64,000 nt of DNA from Ferrimonas futtsuensis DSM 18154 (GTDB lineage: Bacteria; Pseudomonadota; Gammaproteobacteria; Enterobacterales; Shewanellaceae): assembly GCF_000422645.1 (NCBI RefSeq), contig NZ_AUGL01000014.1:92043-156042 (forward strand), read 5' to 3'. Below the pieces are notes generated by a model. The model had not been told where the DNA came from, searched no databases, and worked only from the letters and a program-made list of their open reading frames with translations. Each line of letters begins with the position of its first letter. Position 1 is the first letter of the stretch. Made by a program: the position numbers and the translations under genes. This document shows positions 15,443 to 25,301 of this stretch, in pieces.

Positions 15443-18259
15443 ATGAGATCCGCTCTGTTTGCCGCCCTGCTGTGGCTGTTGCTCACGCCGCCTGGAGTGG
15501 CCGCACCCGACCATCAATGGCAAACTCTGGAAACTGAGTTATACCGCATTCACTTTACCCCCGAGCATGAACATTGGGCCCGGCAGTTGGCCACCGACGC
15601 CGACCGGTTACAAAGGGCCGTCGGAGACTCAGTCGGCCATCAGTTGCCCGGCAAGGTCGACCTGGTCATTCGCGACCCCCTCAACCTGGCCAATGGATTT
15701 GCCCTGCCGGTGATAGGCCGGAGTCGCACCGTGTTCTACACCACCCCCCCACTCTCTGACTCTGTGATCTCCCATATGCCGCAATGGTCGACCCTGCTGC
15801 TGGTGCACGAGCAGGCTCACCTGAATCATCTGGCCAGGGAGTCTCGCTCCCCCATGACCCAGCTCTGGCAATCACTGTATGTGGACTTTCTTGAGGTCCC
15901 CCGCTGGGTGTCTGAAGGCTATGCCACGGTGATCGAACATCAGCACGATGGCAAGGGCCGACCCGCCAATGCCCTGGTGCAGGGGATCTTGATGCAGTGG
16001 GCCCGCGAAGGGTATCTCCCCAGCTATCGACAGTTGTCCGGCGATGAGGAGAGCTACCTTGGCATGAGCATGGCCTACCTAATGGGGTCCAGCTACCTGC
16101 TGTGGTTACAACAACAGCACGGAGAGGAGAGCCTCAAGCAGGTATGGACCCGGATGGTGGCCAAGGAACCGCGCAGCTTCGATCAGGCGTTCGAAGGGGT
16201 GTTCGGTCAGGAGCCCGAACGGCTGTATCGCCGCTTCGTGGCAGAAACCACCTATCTGGCGATGACGCAGGAATACGCGGCCGAGGCGGAGACCGCTGAA
16301 CTCTGGCTGAAACACCACTGGCAGTTGTCGGCACCCAGCCTGTCCCCCTCCGGAGCAAAACTGGCCCTGATTGAAGGGGACCGCAAGGGCTACAATCAGA
16401 AACTGGTGATCTACAGCAACAGTCCCAATGACACCGCTCGCAACAACTGGCTGGAGCGACGACGCGAGCGGCTCGACGCCGATCCCCAGGATATCCCGGA
16501 CAAGGAGCCCGAGCAGTTTAACCCGGAAGTGCTTCACTCCCTGCCACGTCGCAGCGGCATGATGACCGATCCTGTCTGGCTGAATGAGACACAGCTGGTA
16601 TTCAGTCAACTGAGTCAGGGAGATCAGGGCCGCTGGCATTTTGACCTCTATCTGTGGCACTTAGACACCCAGGAGGTGACCCGGCTGACTCACAGGCAGA
16701 ATCTTGTGCGCCCCTTCCCCCACCCCGAGGGAGGAAAGCTGCTGGCCCTGCAACTTCAAGGGGGGCGAAGCAGTGTGGTGGAACTGAAACTGGACAGTGG
16801 CACACTCACCACCCGGGTGATGGCGGCAGGTAACGAGATCCTCGACTTTCCCGGCTACCGTCCCGGCGATAACCAGCTGAGTTATCTGAAGCACAGCCAG
16901 GGTCACTGGGACCTGTACCTCTCCGACGGGCAACAGGAAACCGCTGTGGGACTGGCACAGACCAATGGGGGGAATTTCCTCAGCTATCCGAACTGGCAGA
17001 GCCGGGACTCCCTGCTGCTGAGCCTGGGGAATAACAACGGCGTGGCCAGCTACCGCTTCAACGTCAGCGACCGCTCACTGACCCGGCTTACCAGTTACCG
17101 TCAGGTGGCCACTGCCCCCCGCAGCGACGGTAAGACGCTCTACTTCGTTGCTACCACCAGCCAGGGACAGAACCTCTATCGTCAGCCCATGAACGTGAGC
17201 CTGCTGGCTCGGACCACCCTGGCGCCCATCAAGACTCAGCCGCAGCCGCCGCTCCCAGCCCAGGATGAGCGACCAGCCACAAGCTACGGCGTCGGCCCCC
17301 AGTATGGCTCAATGGCCTTCGGCACTCAGCTGAGCCCCTGGCAACAGGCACTGGAGGTTGGCATCAAGGGCGGCGACCCCGTCAACCGGCTGCGTTGGCA
17401 ATTGCTGGCCCAGGGAGACATCTCCGGCATCCAGCAGGGCATCCAGGGCTCACTGAGATGGCAAGGCTGGCCTGTCGACCTCAATGCGGACCTGCTGGCC
17501 CTGAAGCAGGACTTTGGGGAGTTGTCGCAGAGCCAGGCCCCACAGCAGGATGAGCGGCGACTGGTGGCCCACCTGGGCGGCCAGTGGCACCGACGCTTTG
17601 GCTCGGCGATGACGCTGCATCTGGGCGGTGGCGCCACCCTGGGTAAGGTGGAGGCTCGAGGCAGCGATGTGGACACCGACCTCAGCTCCGCCTATCTGGA
17701 TGCCAGCCTGAGGGGCAGCTGGCGCCGGGGGCCCCTGTCCCTGGGCAGTCAGTTGCAGGGCAGACATACCTGGGGAGAGAGCCAGGACCAATGGCAGCGC
17801 AGCGACAGCCAGCTCAGTCTGTCCCTGGGGTGGCAGGATTGGCGCCTGATCGGCCACGGTGCCCTGTGGGATCTTGGGGGCCGCCCCGCTCCCGTAGACC
17901 AACTGAGGCTGGGTGGCGTGCCCAGCAGCCTTACGCCCCATTGGCTCCCCTGGGGGCAGGTAATGGAACCGGCCCTGCCCCATTCAGCCCTCACCGGAGA
18001 GCGGTTGGAGCGACTGGGCATCAGCCTCGGCAATGCGCCTGTGCAACTCTTCTATCACAGCTATCAGATGGACCGGGGAGACCGCCTGCCGGTGGCCGGA
18101 GTCAACCTGGGGCTGGAGGGACTCTCTCCCTATATCTTCGATGCCCTGCCTGAGTTTGACGGCCTGAAGATGCAGATGGGGGCCGGTTGGGCCGGCGATA
18201 ATGGTGTAGAGGACCCCATAGGCTGGAGCGCCTGGCTGAGCCTCTACTACCAGCTCTAG
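15443..18259 (+). CDS. Envelope gluzincin metalloprotease with beta-propeller and probable beta-barrel
   Basis: A 938-residue exported protein. ATG 15443 has AGGAAG 6 nt upstream and begins a signal peptide (MRSALFAALLWLLLTPPGVAA). An N-terminal peptidase-MA-like domain has HEQAH at 122-126 (HExxH zinc motif) and WVSEGYA, with Glu158 as probable third ligand. The middle (about 290-600) has TolB/WD40-like repeats (PSLSPSGAKLALIEGDRKG, LVFSQLSQGDQGRWHFDLYLW). The last 300 residues have alternating polar and hydrophobic residues like an outer-membrane barrel and end SAWLSLYYQL. It is probably an outer-membrane or periplasmic protease. The substrate is unknown. Fusion of all three parts in one chain is unusual. 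Confidence 0.72.
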   Translation: MRSALFAALLWLLLTPPGVAAPDHQWQTLETELYRIHFTPEHEHWARQLATDADRLQRAVGDSVGHQLPGKVDLVIRDPLNLANGFALPVIGRSRTVFYTTPPLSDSVISHMPQWSTLLLVHEQAHLNHLARESRSPMTQLWQSLYVDFLEVPRWVSEGYATVIEHQHDGKGRPANALVQGILMQWAREGYLPSYRQLSGDEESYLGMSMAYLMGSSYLLWLQQQHGEESLKQVWTRMVAKEPRSFDQAFEGVFGQEPERLYRRFVAETTYLAMTQEYAAEAETAELWLKHHWQLSAPSLSPSGAKLALIEGDRKGYNQKLVIYSNSPNDTARNNWLERRRERLDADPQDIPDKEPEQFNPEVLHSLPRRSGMMTDPVWLNETQLVFSQLSQGDQGRWHFDLYLWHLDTQEVTRLTHRQNLVRPFPHPEGGKLLALQLQGGRSSVVELKLDSGTLTTRVMAAGNEILDFPGYRPGDNQLSYLKHSQGHWDLYLSDGQQETAVGLAQTNGGNFLSYPNWQSRDSLLLSLGNNNGVASYRFNVSDRSLTRLTSYRQVATAPRSDGKTLYFVATTSQGQNLYRQPMNVSLLARTTLAPIKTQPQPPLPAQDERPATSYGVGPQYGSMAFGTQLSPWQQALEVGIKGGDPVNRLRWQLLAQGDISGIQQGIQGSLRWQGWPVDLNADLLALKQDFGELSQSQAPQQDERRLVAHLGGQWHRRFGSAMTLHLGGGATLGKVEARGSDVDTDLSSAYLDASLRGSWRRGPLSLGSQLQGRHTWGESQDQWQRSDSQLSLSLGWQDWRLIGHGALWDLGGRPAPVDQLRLGGVPSSLTPHWLPWGQVMEPALPHSALTGERLERLGISLGNAPVQLFYHSYQMDRGDRLPVAGVNLGLEGLSPYIFDALPEFDGLKMQMGAGWAGDNGVEDPIGWSAWLSLYYQL

Positions 18260-18317
18260 TCACCTGGCCCCCACTTAGGTATGGTGGGGGCCTCGAAATG
18301 GCCAGCAGAACATCACC

Positions 18318-18674
18318 ATGACTCCAGAACAACTGCTCGCGCAGCTCTTCGCCCTGCCCACTCAGAAGCTCGACAGTCTGGCACTCTCTACCGTGGTGCT
18401 CAGCCTGCTGCATCACGAAGGGGAGGCGGTCCGGCTGATGGAGGGAACCCTGGATGGCAGTCCCCATCACTGGGTGATCTGGCAGGACCGCCTGGTGGAC
18501 TTTCGTTACCCCGGCATCCAAACCCCGGAAGCCGGCATCCGCCCCGTCGATGAGTGCTCACACTACAGGGGAGCGCCAGCAAAAGTAGCCCCCGTTCCCA
18601 AAGTGATGCTGCCCGCCTTCTGTGGCGGTGACCACGCCCACTTCGATCATCTGGCCGGTAAGGGCGAGGCATAA
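18318..18674 (+). CDS. Small hypothetical protein, His/Cys-containing
   Basis: A 118-residue protein I do not recognise. The N-terminal half looks alpha-helical (MTPEQLLAQLFALPTQKLDS...VVLSLLHHEGEAVRLMEGTL); the C-terminal half is Pro/Gly-rich with several His and two Cys (DECSHYRG, FCGGDHAHFDH) that could bind metal. There is no signal peptide or membrane segment. It follows the envelope protease gene by 58 nt on the same strand and ends at a strong bidirectional terminator, which supports a real transcript end. The ribosome binding site is weak. Confidence 0.55.
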   Translation: MTPEQLLAQLFALPTQKLDSLALSTVVLSLLHHEGEAVRLMEGTLDGSPHHWVIWQDRLVDFRYPGIQTPEAGIRPVDECSHYRGAPAKVAPVPKVMLPAFCGGDHAHFDHLAGKGEA

Positions 18675-18675
18675 A

Positions 18676-18702
18676 AAAAACCGCCCCTGGGGCGGTTTTT
18701 TT
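18676..18702. terminator. Bidirectional terminator
   Basis: AAAACCGCCCC/GGGGCGGTTTTTTT hairpin between two convergent genes, with A-run and T-run on the two sides. It serves the 118-residue gene (plus) and fabV (minus). Confidence 0.9.
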
Positions 18703-18720
18703 CTATCAGAGTCACTCGAC

Positions 18721-19923
18721 TCAGATGTCAATAACGTCGAACTCAACCTGAGGGTTGACGTCGGCCTCGTAGTCAATGCCTTCAACACCAAAGCCAAACA
18801 GCTTGAGGAACTCCTCCTTGTACTCGACGTAGTCGGTCAGCTCCTTGAGGTTGTCGTCGGTCAGCTGAGCCCACAGATCGCGGCAGTGCTTCTGGATGTC
18901 CTCACGCAGCTCCCAGTCGTCCAGGCGCAGGCGGTTCTCTTCATCCACCTCGGCAGCAGAGCCGTCCGCCTTGTAGAGGCGCTCACTGAACATGCGGTAG
19001 ATCTGCTCCATGCAGCCCTCATGCACGCCCTCTTCGCGCATCTTCTTGAACACCATGGCGATGTACAGAGGCATAACCGGAATGGCGGAGGAGGCCTGGG
19101 TCACCACGGACTTGAGTACCGCCACATTGGCGCTGCCGCCATTGGCCTTGAGCTTGGCATCCAGGGCATGAGCCGCACGGTCCAGATCCTTCTTGGCATC
19201 CCCCAGGGCACCGTGCCAGTAGATGGGCCAGGTGATCTCAGTGCCGATGTAGCTGTAAGCCACGGTCTTGCAGCCGTCGGCCAGCACACCCGCATCGTTC
19301 AGGGCGTTGATCCACAGCTCCCAGTCCTCACCACCCATCACGGTCTTGGTGGCGGCGATCTCTTCCTCGGTGGCAGGCTCGATGGAGGCTTCGAACAGGG
19401 CATCCTTGTTGGTGTCCACGGCGGTGGCGGTGTAGGTTTCACCCTTGGGCTTAAGCACGGAGCGAACCACTTCTCCGCTGTCTGGCATCTTACGAACCGG
19501 GGAGGCCAGGGAGTAGACCACCATATCCACCTGACCCAGGTCGGCTTTGATCAGGTCGATGGTTTTCTGCTTGGCCTCGTGGCTGAAGGCGTCACCGTTG
19601 AGGCTCTTGGCGTACAGGCCGGCCTCGTGGGCCAGCTTGTCGAAAGCCGCGGCGTTGTGCCAGCCAGCGGTGCCAGGCTTCTTCTCGGTGGCGGGCTTCT
19701 CAAAGAACACGCCGATGGTGGCAGCGCCACAGCCAAAAGCGGACGCGATGCGGGAGGAGAGGCCATAGCCACTGGAGGAGCCGATCACCAGTACCCGCTT
19801 AGGGCCTTCGGCGATGGCACCCTTGGCCTGGGTGTAGGCGATCTGCTCACGTACATTCTGCTCACAACCAACTGGGTGAGTGGTGGTACAGATGAAACCG
19901 CGAATCTTTGGCTTGATGATCAT
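18721..19923 (-). CDS. fabV: Trans-2-enoyl-[acyl-carrier-protein] reductase FabV
   Basis: A 400-residue NADH-dependent enoyl-ACP/enoyl-CoA reductase performing the last step of each fatty-acid elongation cycle. It begins [20 protein letters not shown], like Vibrio FabV, so ATG 19923 is chosen (AAGGGA upstream) over the TTG three bases before. The nucleotide-binding segment [17 protein letters not shown] and the catalytic Tyr-x8-Lys motif [10 protein letters not shown] are intact. FabV enzymes are structurally distinct from FabI and are intrinsically tolerant to triclosan. It is monocistronic, between a shared terminator and ppiD. Confidence 0.95.
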   Translation of the reverse strand: MIIKPKIRGFICTTTHPVGCEQNVREQIAYTQAKGAIAEGPKRVLVIGSSSGYGLSSRIASAFGCGAATIGVFFEKPATEKKPGTAGWHNAAAFDKLAHEAGLYAKSLNGDAFSHEAKQKTIDLIKADLGQVDMVVYSLASPVRKMPDSGEVVRSVLKPKGETYTATAVDTNKDALFEASIEPATEEEIAATKTVMGGEDWELWINALNDAGVLADGCKTVAYSYIGTEITWPIYWHGALGDAKKDLDRAAHALDAKLKANGGSANVAVLKSVVTQASSAIPVMPLYIAMVFKKMREEGVHEGCMEQIYRMFSERLYKADGSAAEVDEENRLRLDDWELREDIQKHCRDLWAQLTDDNLKELTDYVEYKEEFLKLFGFGVEGIDYEADVNPQVEFDVIDI

Positions 19924-20125
19924 CAATAATTCCCTTGTCTGGTGCCTGCATTTTGGCAGGAGTTCGGCCCCAAGTTTAGGCCCGTTCTAAAAATTTTCCG
20001 GAAAGCTTATCCAAAAGCGCCGACTACGGAAAGGAAAAACCCGCAGATCCGACCATCACCCCAAATACCCATGACACTAAATTTCAGCTGAAAGACCCGA
20101 CATTCAGTGCACCGGCCAAAATAAA

Positions 20126-20151
20126 AAAGGCGTGGCCGGAGCCACGCCTTT
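20126..20151 (-). terminator. Terminator after ppiD
   Basis: AAAGGCGTGGC/GCCACGCCTTT stem with a 4-nt loop, 18 nt past the ppiD stop and followed on the minus strand by TTTTTTATTTT. Confidence 0.9.
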
Positions 20152-20169
20152 ATCGACTGACGCCCCCCC

Positions 20170-22014
20170 TTATTGGGCGGCGTAGTAGCTGACCTCGGCA
20201 CTGGTGCGCAGGGCGGCAATCAGCGACTGGTAGTTTTCCTGTCCCATCATTCCAGCCAGACGCAACTTCAGGGCCTCGGCAGCGGCGCGCTCAGCATCGC
20301 CGTCGGTCACCTTGTCCAGGGCCACAATGGCGTAGTCGCCACTGCTCAGCTTGATGCTGCCCAGGGTCGGCTTACCGGCAGGACGAGCCAGGGTAAACAC
20401 CTGAGACACCAGCTGAGGATCTACACCAGGCTTGCCCATACGGCCCAGGCCGGTTTCCGTCACCATACCTTCCAGGGTCGCACCGGACTCCAGCTCAGCC
20501 AGTTTGGTCTTGGCGGCAGCCTCGGCCAGTTTGGAGGCCTCTTCCGCCTTCAACTGAGCCAGGATCTGTTCACGCACCTCATCCAGAGGCTGAGTGCCTG
20601 CGGCGTGGTATTCCTTAGCACGTACCACGAGCACATGACCACTGCCCAGCTCGATCACATCGCTGTTCATCTGATCCAGAACCACGGCATCAGAGAAGGC
20701 GGCATTCAGTACCTTAGGATTGCTGAAGGGCTCTTGAGCATTGAAGCGGTTAAACAGCTCGGTGCTCTGAACCGCCTTGCCCACTTCGGCAGAGGCGTCA
20801 CTCAGGCTCTCAGGGAACTGGAAGGCCGCATCCACCAGACGCTGCTGCATGTCATAGAAGGCTTCCTGGGCTTTCTCAAGCTTCACGGTGTCGGCAATCT
20901 CAGCCTTAACATCGTCAAACGGCGCCGCCACATTGGTTTCAATGTCCTTGGCCTGGATGATCTGGAAACCGAAGTCAGACTCCACAATCTCAGACACCGC
21001 CCCCTTCTCCAGGGCAAACAGGGCATCATCGAACGCCTGATCCATCATGCCGCGCTGGAACCAGTCCAGCTCACCGCCATTCTCGGCGGAGAAATCTTCG
21101 GAGACCGCTTTGGCCACATCGGCAAACGCTTCACCGGCCTGGATGCGAGCCAGCGCCTCTTCCGCCTTGGCGCGATCTTCAACCAGAATCATCGCCGCCA
21201 GACGGCGCTCAGGCTTCTGATACAGATTCTGATGGCCGTCGTAGTAGGCCAGCAGTTCGTCGTCGCTGACCTCCATATCCTTGGCCAGGTCAGCCGCACT
21301 CAGCTCGATGTACTCCAGGCTCACCTGCTCGGGAGTGGCGAAACGATCCAGATTGGTGTCGTAGAACGCCTGCACCTGCTCATCGCTCACACTGACCTGA
21401 TCCAGGTAACCGGACTTGGCGATGGTCAGATAACGGACATCCCTCAGCTGTTGCTGCAGGGCCAGCAGGTCCTGAGCCTGCTCGGAGGTCACAATTTCAC
21501 TGCCAAACAGGGTACTCAGCAACTGTTGACGCACCAGATCCTGGCCGATGGTGGCCGCCAGACGATCCGGGGTCATGTTGATCTGCCGCAGAACCGCCTG
21601 GTAACGGTCGTTATCGAATGCGCCATCTACCTGAAACTCAGGGGTCTCTACGATGGCTTGCTTGATCTGCTCATCGGATACGCGCAGACCCAGGGCACGG
21701 GCCTTCTGGTCAATCAGGCGTTCGGAGACCATACGCTCCAGGACGGAACGCTCTACATTGGCCATCCAGGCAGGGTCGGCAGCCAGGGTGTCAAACATCT
21801 CGCCCATCTGGTTGCGAAGGCGGTTCTGCTCATTCTGCAGCGCAACGCTCAGGTCGTAGCGGGTGATGTCTTCACCGTTGACGGTGGCGGCATTGGCCTG
21901 GCCGTTGGAGCCCAGGTAGCTGTAGATTCCGGACAGTGCAAATGAAAGAATCACGGCACCCAGGATGATCTTGGCGGCGCCTCCCTGCGATCCTTCACGA
22001 ATTTTTTCTAACAT
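20170..22014 (-). CDS. ppiD: Periplasmic chaperone / peptidyl-prolyl isomerase D
   Basis: A 614-residue inner-membrane-anchored SurA-like protein. A short cytoplasmic N-terminus (MLEKIREGSQG) leads to one TM helix (about 16-34), followed by SurA_N-like helices, a parvulin domain (about 265-360, with ERRLAAMILVEDRAKAEEALARI and FGFQIIQAKDIE) and a long C-terminal chaperone region. PpiD sits at the Sec translocon exit and helps newly exported proteins fold. It follows tRNA-Asp, hupB and lon on the same strand, matching the E. coli lon-hupB-ppiD order. Confidence 0.95.
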   Translation of the reverse strand: MLEKIREGSQGGAAKIILGAVILSFALSGIYSYLGSNGQANAATVNGEDITRYDLSVALQNEQNRLRNQMGEMFDTLAADPAWMANVERSVLERMVSERLIDQKARALGLRVSDEQIKQAIVETPEFQVDGAFDNDRYQAVLRQINMTPDRLAATIGQDLVRQQLLSTLFGSEIVTSEQAQDLLALQQQLRDVRYLTIAKSGYLDQVSVSDEQVQAFYDTNLDRFATPEQVSLEYIELSAADLAKDMEVSDDELLAYYDGHQNLYQKPERRLAAMILVEDRAKAEEALARIQAGEAFADVAKAVSEDFSAENGGELDWFQRGMMDQAFDDALFALEKGAVSEIVESDFGFQIIQAKDIETNVAAPFDDVKAEIADTVKLEKAQEAFYDMQQRLVDAAFQFPESLSDASAEVGKAVQSTELFNRFNAQEPFSNPKVLNAAFSDAVVLDQMNSDVIELGSGHVLVVRAKEYHAAGTQPLDEVREQILAQLKAEEASKLAEAAAKTKLAELESGATLEGMVTETGLGRMGKPGVDPQLVSQVFTLARPAGKPTLGSIKLSSGDYAIVALDKVTDGDAERAAAEALKLRLAGMMGQENYQSLIAALRTSAEVSYYAAQ

Positions 22015-22072
22015 CAGACGTCTCTTTTCGAACGAGCTGGAAGGGGTTGTATCCCAGTATACGGGTACAAAA

Positions 22073-22098
22073 TAAAAAAAAGCGCATCGGGGATGCGC
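22073..22098 (-). terminator. Terminator after tRNA-Asp
   Basis: GCGCATC/GATGCGC stem with a 3-nt loop, followed on the minus strand by a run of eight or more T. It lies 11 nt beyond the tRNA 3' CCA. Confidence 0.88.
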
Positions 22099-22109
22099 CT
22101 TTGTATAGC

Positions 22110-22186
22110 TGGCGGAGTGGACGGGACTCGAACCCGCGACCCCCGGCGTGACAGGCCGGTATTCTAACCAACTGAACTACCACTCC
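22110..22186 (-). tRNA. tRNA-Asp (GTC)
   Basis: A 77-nt gene with a 7-bp acceptor stem (GGAGTGG/CCACTCC), discriminator G and encoded CCA. The anticodon loop CCTGTCACG gives anticodon GTC. The D-arm (AGTTCAGTTGGTTAGA) and T-arm (GCGGGTTCGAGTCCCG) are canonical. It lies between hupB and ppiD and has its own terminator. Confidence 0.97.
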
Positions 22187-22230
22187 GAAACTAAAAAACG
22201 CTCAGAAAAGTCGGAGCGTCTTCAGATATC

Positions 22231-22503
22231 TTAGTTTACCGCGTCTTTCAGCGCTTTACCGGCCTTGAATGCAGGGATCTTCGCCGCAGCGATCTTGATC
22301 TCTTGGCCAGTTTGAGGGTTGCGACCAGTGCGCTCAGCACGCTCGCGAACTTCGAAAGTACCGAAACCAACCAGGGAGATCTTGTCGCCCTCTTTCAGAG
22401 TGTCGGTGATTGCTTCAATGAAGGAATCCAGAGCGCGGCTGGCCGCTGCTTTGGAAATATCAGCACCAGAAGCGATTTGATCGATCAGTTGAGATTTGTT
22501 CAT
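22231..22503 (-). CDS. hupB: DNA-binding protein HU-beta
   Basis: A 90-residue histone-like protein, the exact family length, from ATG 22503 after AAGGGGATGAA. The dimer body ([19 protein letters not shown]...[13 protein letters not shown]) and the DNA-wrapping arm with its RNPQTG tip are complete. HU bends and compacts DNA and assists replication and repair. It lies directly downstream of lon, as in E. coli. A hairpin-like GC-rich sequence (about 22199-22222) follows the stop codon. Confidence 0.97.
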   Translation of the reverse strand: MNKSQLIDQIASGADISKAAASRALDSFIEAITDTLKEGDKISLVGFGTFEVRERAERTGRNPQTGQEIKIAAAKIPAFKAGKALKDAVN

Positions 22504-22569
22504 TTCATCCCCTTCAATTCTAATTTTGCGCCGCTGCCATTCCATACGCTAGCGCGGTCTGCGGAGAGT

Positions 22570-22598
22570 TTTATATCAAGCCTAATTTCAAAGTTCAA
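22570..22598 (-). promoter_or_regulatory. Candidate sigma-70 promoter of hupB
   Basis: On the minus strand TTGAAC and TATAAA are separated by exactly 17 nt, about 67 nt upstream of the hupB ATG, in an AT-rich window. Four of six and five of six bases match consensus. It fits independent transcription of hupB after the lon terminator. Confidence 0.65.
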
Positions 22599-22750
22599 GC
22601 GTTCAAAGTGCCGCATGACATGGAAACCAGGATACCGCTCAAAGCCAGTCATGCCGCGCCCTATAGCGCACTGAGCCTTGGTTCAAACCATACACTACAC
22701 AGCGAAAACGAGATTGCAAAGCCCTTTTTGCGGTTTTTGCCCCAAAATCA

Positions 22751-22777
22751 AAAATGCGCCTTAAAAAAGGCGCATTT
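22751..22777 (-). terminator. Terminator after lon
   Basis: AAATGCGCC/GGCGCATTT stem with an 8-nt A-rich loop, 20 nt past the lon stop codon; T-rich on the minus-strand 3' side. Confidence 0.85.
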
Positions 22778-22797
22778 TGGGGGGTGTTTAGCCACTT

Positions 22798-25146
22798 TTA
22801 GGCCACAGATTCAAACCCTTCCGGAGGATTTTCCAGAGCCAAGGTCAAAACTTCATCAATCCATTGGACCGGATGGATGGCCAAATCCTTCTTCACGTTT
22901 TCCGGAATCTCCTCCAGGTCCCGCGCATTCTCTTTAGGAATAAGCACAGTTTTGATGCCACCGCGATGAGCGGCCAGCAATTTTTCCTTCAGACCACCGA
23001 TGGGCAGCACCTCACCCCGCAGGGTGATCTCCCCGGTCATGGCCACATCGGCGCGAACCGGGTTACCGGTGAGACTGGAGACCAGGGAGGTGCACATGGC
23101 GATGCCCGCAGAGGGGCCATCTTTCGGGGTTGCCCCCTCGGGCACGTGCACATGGATATCCCGCTTCTCGTAGAAGTCCGGATTGATGCGCAGCTTCTCT
23201 GCCCGGGAGCGCACCACGGTCATCGCCGCCTGGATAGACTCCTGCATCACATCACCCAGGGAACCGGTGTAGGTGAGCTTGCCTTTACCGGCCACGGAGG
23301 TGGCTTCGATGGTCAGCAGATCGCCGCCCACCTCGGTCCAGGCCAGGCCTACCACCTGCCCCACCTGATTGTTCTCTTCCGCCTTGCCATAATCAAAGCG
23401 CTGAACACCCAGGAAGTCCTTGAGGTTGTCACCGTTGACGGTCACCGACTTCTGCGACTTGTCCAACAGCAGTTGCTTCACCGCCTTACGGCAGATCTTG
23501 GAGATTTCACGCTCCAGGCTGCGCACGCCCGCTTCACGGGTGTAATAACGGATGATGCCGATGATGGCGTCATCTTCTACGGTCACCTCACCGGGCTTGA
23601 GGCCATTACGCTTGATCTGCTTGGAGAGCAGATGCTGCTTGGCAATGTTGAGCTTCTCGTCTTCGGTGTAACCGGAGAGGCGAATCACCTCCATCCGGTC
23701 CAGCAGAGGGCCAGGGATATTCATGGAGTTGGAGGTGGCCACAAACATCACGTCAGACAGGTCGTAGTCTACTTCCAGATAGTGATCGTTAAAGGCGTTG
23801 TTCTGCTCCGGATCCAGCACCTCCAGCAGCGCCGACGCCGGGTCTCCACGCATGTCGGAGCTCATCTTATCGATCTCATCAAGCAGGAACAGCGGGTTGC
23901 GCACTTCTACCTTGGCCATCTTTTGAATCAGCTTGCCAGGCAGTGAACCGATGTAAGTACGACGGTGACCGCGGATCTCCGCTTCATCACGCACCCCACC
24001 CAGGGCCATACGTACGTATTTACGGCCGGTGGCACGGGCGATGGACTGTCCCAGAGAGGTCTTACCCACCCCTGGAGGCCCCACCAGGCACAGAATAGGT
24101 CCTTTCAGCTGCCTGACTCTGGATTGCACCGCCAGGTACTCCAGGATCCGCTCCTTCACCTTCTCCAGACCATAGTGGTCGGCATCCAGTACCTCCTGAG
24201 CCCGGGCAATGTCCTTCTTCACCTTGCTGCGCTTGGTCCAGGGCACGCTCACCATCCAGTCGATGTAGCTGCGCACCACGGTGGCCTCGGCAGACATGGG
24301 GGACATCATCTTCAGCTTGTTCAGTTCGGCTTCCGCCTTCTCCTGAGCTTCTTTAGGCATGCCCGCATCGGCAATCTTCTTGGAGAGTGCCTCAAACTCG
24401 TCGGGCACATCATCCAGCTCGCCCAGCTCCTTCTGAATCGCTTTCATCTGCTCATTCAGATAGTACTCGCGCTGGCTCTTCTCCATCTGTTTCTTGACGC
24501 GGGAGCGGATCTTTTTCTCCACCTGGAGAATGTCGATCTCCGACTCCATCATCGCCATCAGGTACTCCAGGCGCTCGGCGACGTTGTCCATCTCCAGGAC
24601 CGCCTGCTTCTCCTCCAGTTTCAGCGGCATGTGCGCAGCCATGGTGTCTGCCAGGCGCGCCGCCTCATCGATGCCATTGAGGGAGGTAAGCACCTCAGGA
24701 GGAATCTTCTTGTTGAGCTTAATGTAGCCTTCAAACTGGCCGATGGCGGTGCGCACCAGCACCTCCTCCTCGCGCTCCTCCATCCGCTCTGTTTCCACAA
24801 AGCGAGCGTCGGCCACCAGAAAGGGCTCCTCATCGGTAAACTGTTCAATTCGAGCACGCTGACTGCCCTCGACCAGCACCTTGACGGTACCGTCAGGCAG
24901 CTTCAGCAGCTGCAGAATCGACGCCACAGTACCCAGCTGGTAAACATCATCGACCGAGGGGTCGTCCTGCTCAGCCTCTTTCTGGGCCACCAGCAGAACC
25001 TGCTTGTCCTGCTCCATGGCCGCTTCGAGGCAATTGATCGACTTCTGCCGGCCAACAAACAGGGGGATCACCATATGGGGGTAGACCACCACATCCCGTA
25101 ATGGCAAAACCGGGATCTGGACGAGGTCGGAGCGCTCTATTGTCAT
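22798..25146 (-). CDS. lon: ATP-dependent Lon protease
   Basis: A 782-residue cytosolic AAA+ protease. The N-terminal substrate-recognition domain starts [19 protein letters not shown]; the Walker A is GPPGVGKTS and Walker B LLDEIDK. The proteolytic Ser679 in DGPSAG and the Lys of GGLKEK form the catalytic dyad. It degrades misfolded proteins and short-lived regulators as a hexamer. The start ATG 25146 is preceded by a heat-shock promoter. The gene sits between clpX and hupB, the usual gammaproteobacterial order. Confidence 0.98.
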   Translation of the reverse strand: MTIERSDLVQIPVLPLRDVVVYPHMVIPLFVGRQKSINCLEAAMEQDKQVLLVAQKEAEQDDPSVDDVYQLGTVASILQLLKLPDGTVKVLVEGSQRARIEQFTDEEPFLVADARFVETERMEEREEEVLVRTAIGQFEGYIKLNKKIPPEVLTSLNGIDEAARLADTMAAHMPLKLEEKQAVLEMDNVAERLEYLMAMMESEIDILQVEKKIRSRVKKQMEKSQREYYLNEQMKAIQKELGELDDVPDEFEALSKKIADAGMPKEAQEKAEAELNKLKMMSPMSAEATVVRSYIDWMVSVPWTKRSKVKKDIARAQEVLDADHYGLEKVKERILEYLAVQSRVRQLKGPILCLVGPPGVGKTSLGQSIARATGRKYVRMALGGVRDEAEIRGHRRTYIGSLPGKLIQKMAKVEVRNPLFLLDEIDKMSSDMRGDPASALLEVLDPEQNNAFNDHYLEVDYDLSDVMFVATSNSMNIPGPLLDRMEVIRLSGYTEDEKLNIAKQHLLSKQIKRNGLKPGEVTVEDDAIIGIIRYYTREAGVRSLEREISKICRKAVKQLLLDKSQKSVTVNGDNLKDFLGVQRFDYGKAEENNQVGQVVGLAWTEVGGDLLTIEATSVAGKGKLTYTGSLGDVMQESIQAAMTVVRSRAEKLRINPDFYEKRDIHVHVPEGATPKDGPSAGIAMCTSLVSSLTGNPVRADVAMTGEITLRGEVLPIGGLKEKLLAAHRGGIKTVLIPKENARDLEEIPENVKKDLAIHPVQWIDEVLTLALENPPEGFESVA

Positions 25147-25204
25147 GGCTCTATTCCATTTCAGCTACCGGCCTGCTCCAAACGCAGGCCATCCGTAATT
25201 CAGT

Positions 25205-25232
25205 ATATGGGGGCATTTCTGACAGTTTCAAT
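25205..25232 (-). promoter_or_regulatory. Candidate sigma-32 heat-shock promoter of lon
   Basis: On the minus strand ATTGAAA, 13 nt, then CCCCATAT match the sigma-32 consensus (CTTGAAA, 13-15 nt, CCCCATNT) at all but one defined position. It lies about 60 nt upstream of the lon ATG and downstream of the clpX terminator, so lon can be transcribed alone on heat shock. Confidence 0.8.
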
Positions 25233-25255
25233 TGTTTATTTGAATTCGAACCAAT

Positions 25256-25285
25256 AAAAAAGGAGCCCAAATAGGCTCCTTTTTT
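25256..25285 (-). terminator. Terminator after clpX
   Basis: AAAAAAGGAGCC/GGCTCCTTTTTT hairpin with a 6-nt loop, 17 nt past the clpX stop codon. The arms are A- and T-flanked, so it would work on either strand. Confidence 0.9.
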
Positions 25286-25301
25286 CAACACACTAGCGAA
25301 A

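Noticed and set aside
20173..21945. Long open frame of about 590 codons opposite ppiD
   Set aside because: Translated sequence is rich in Gln/His/Leu/Gly typical of an antisense shadow; ppiD is complete.
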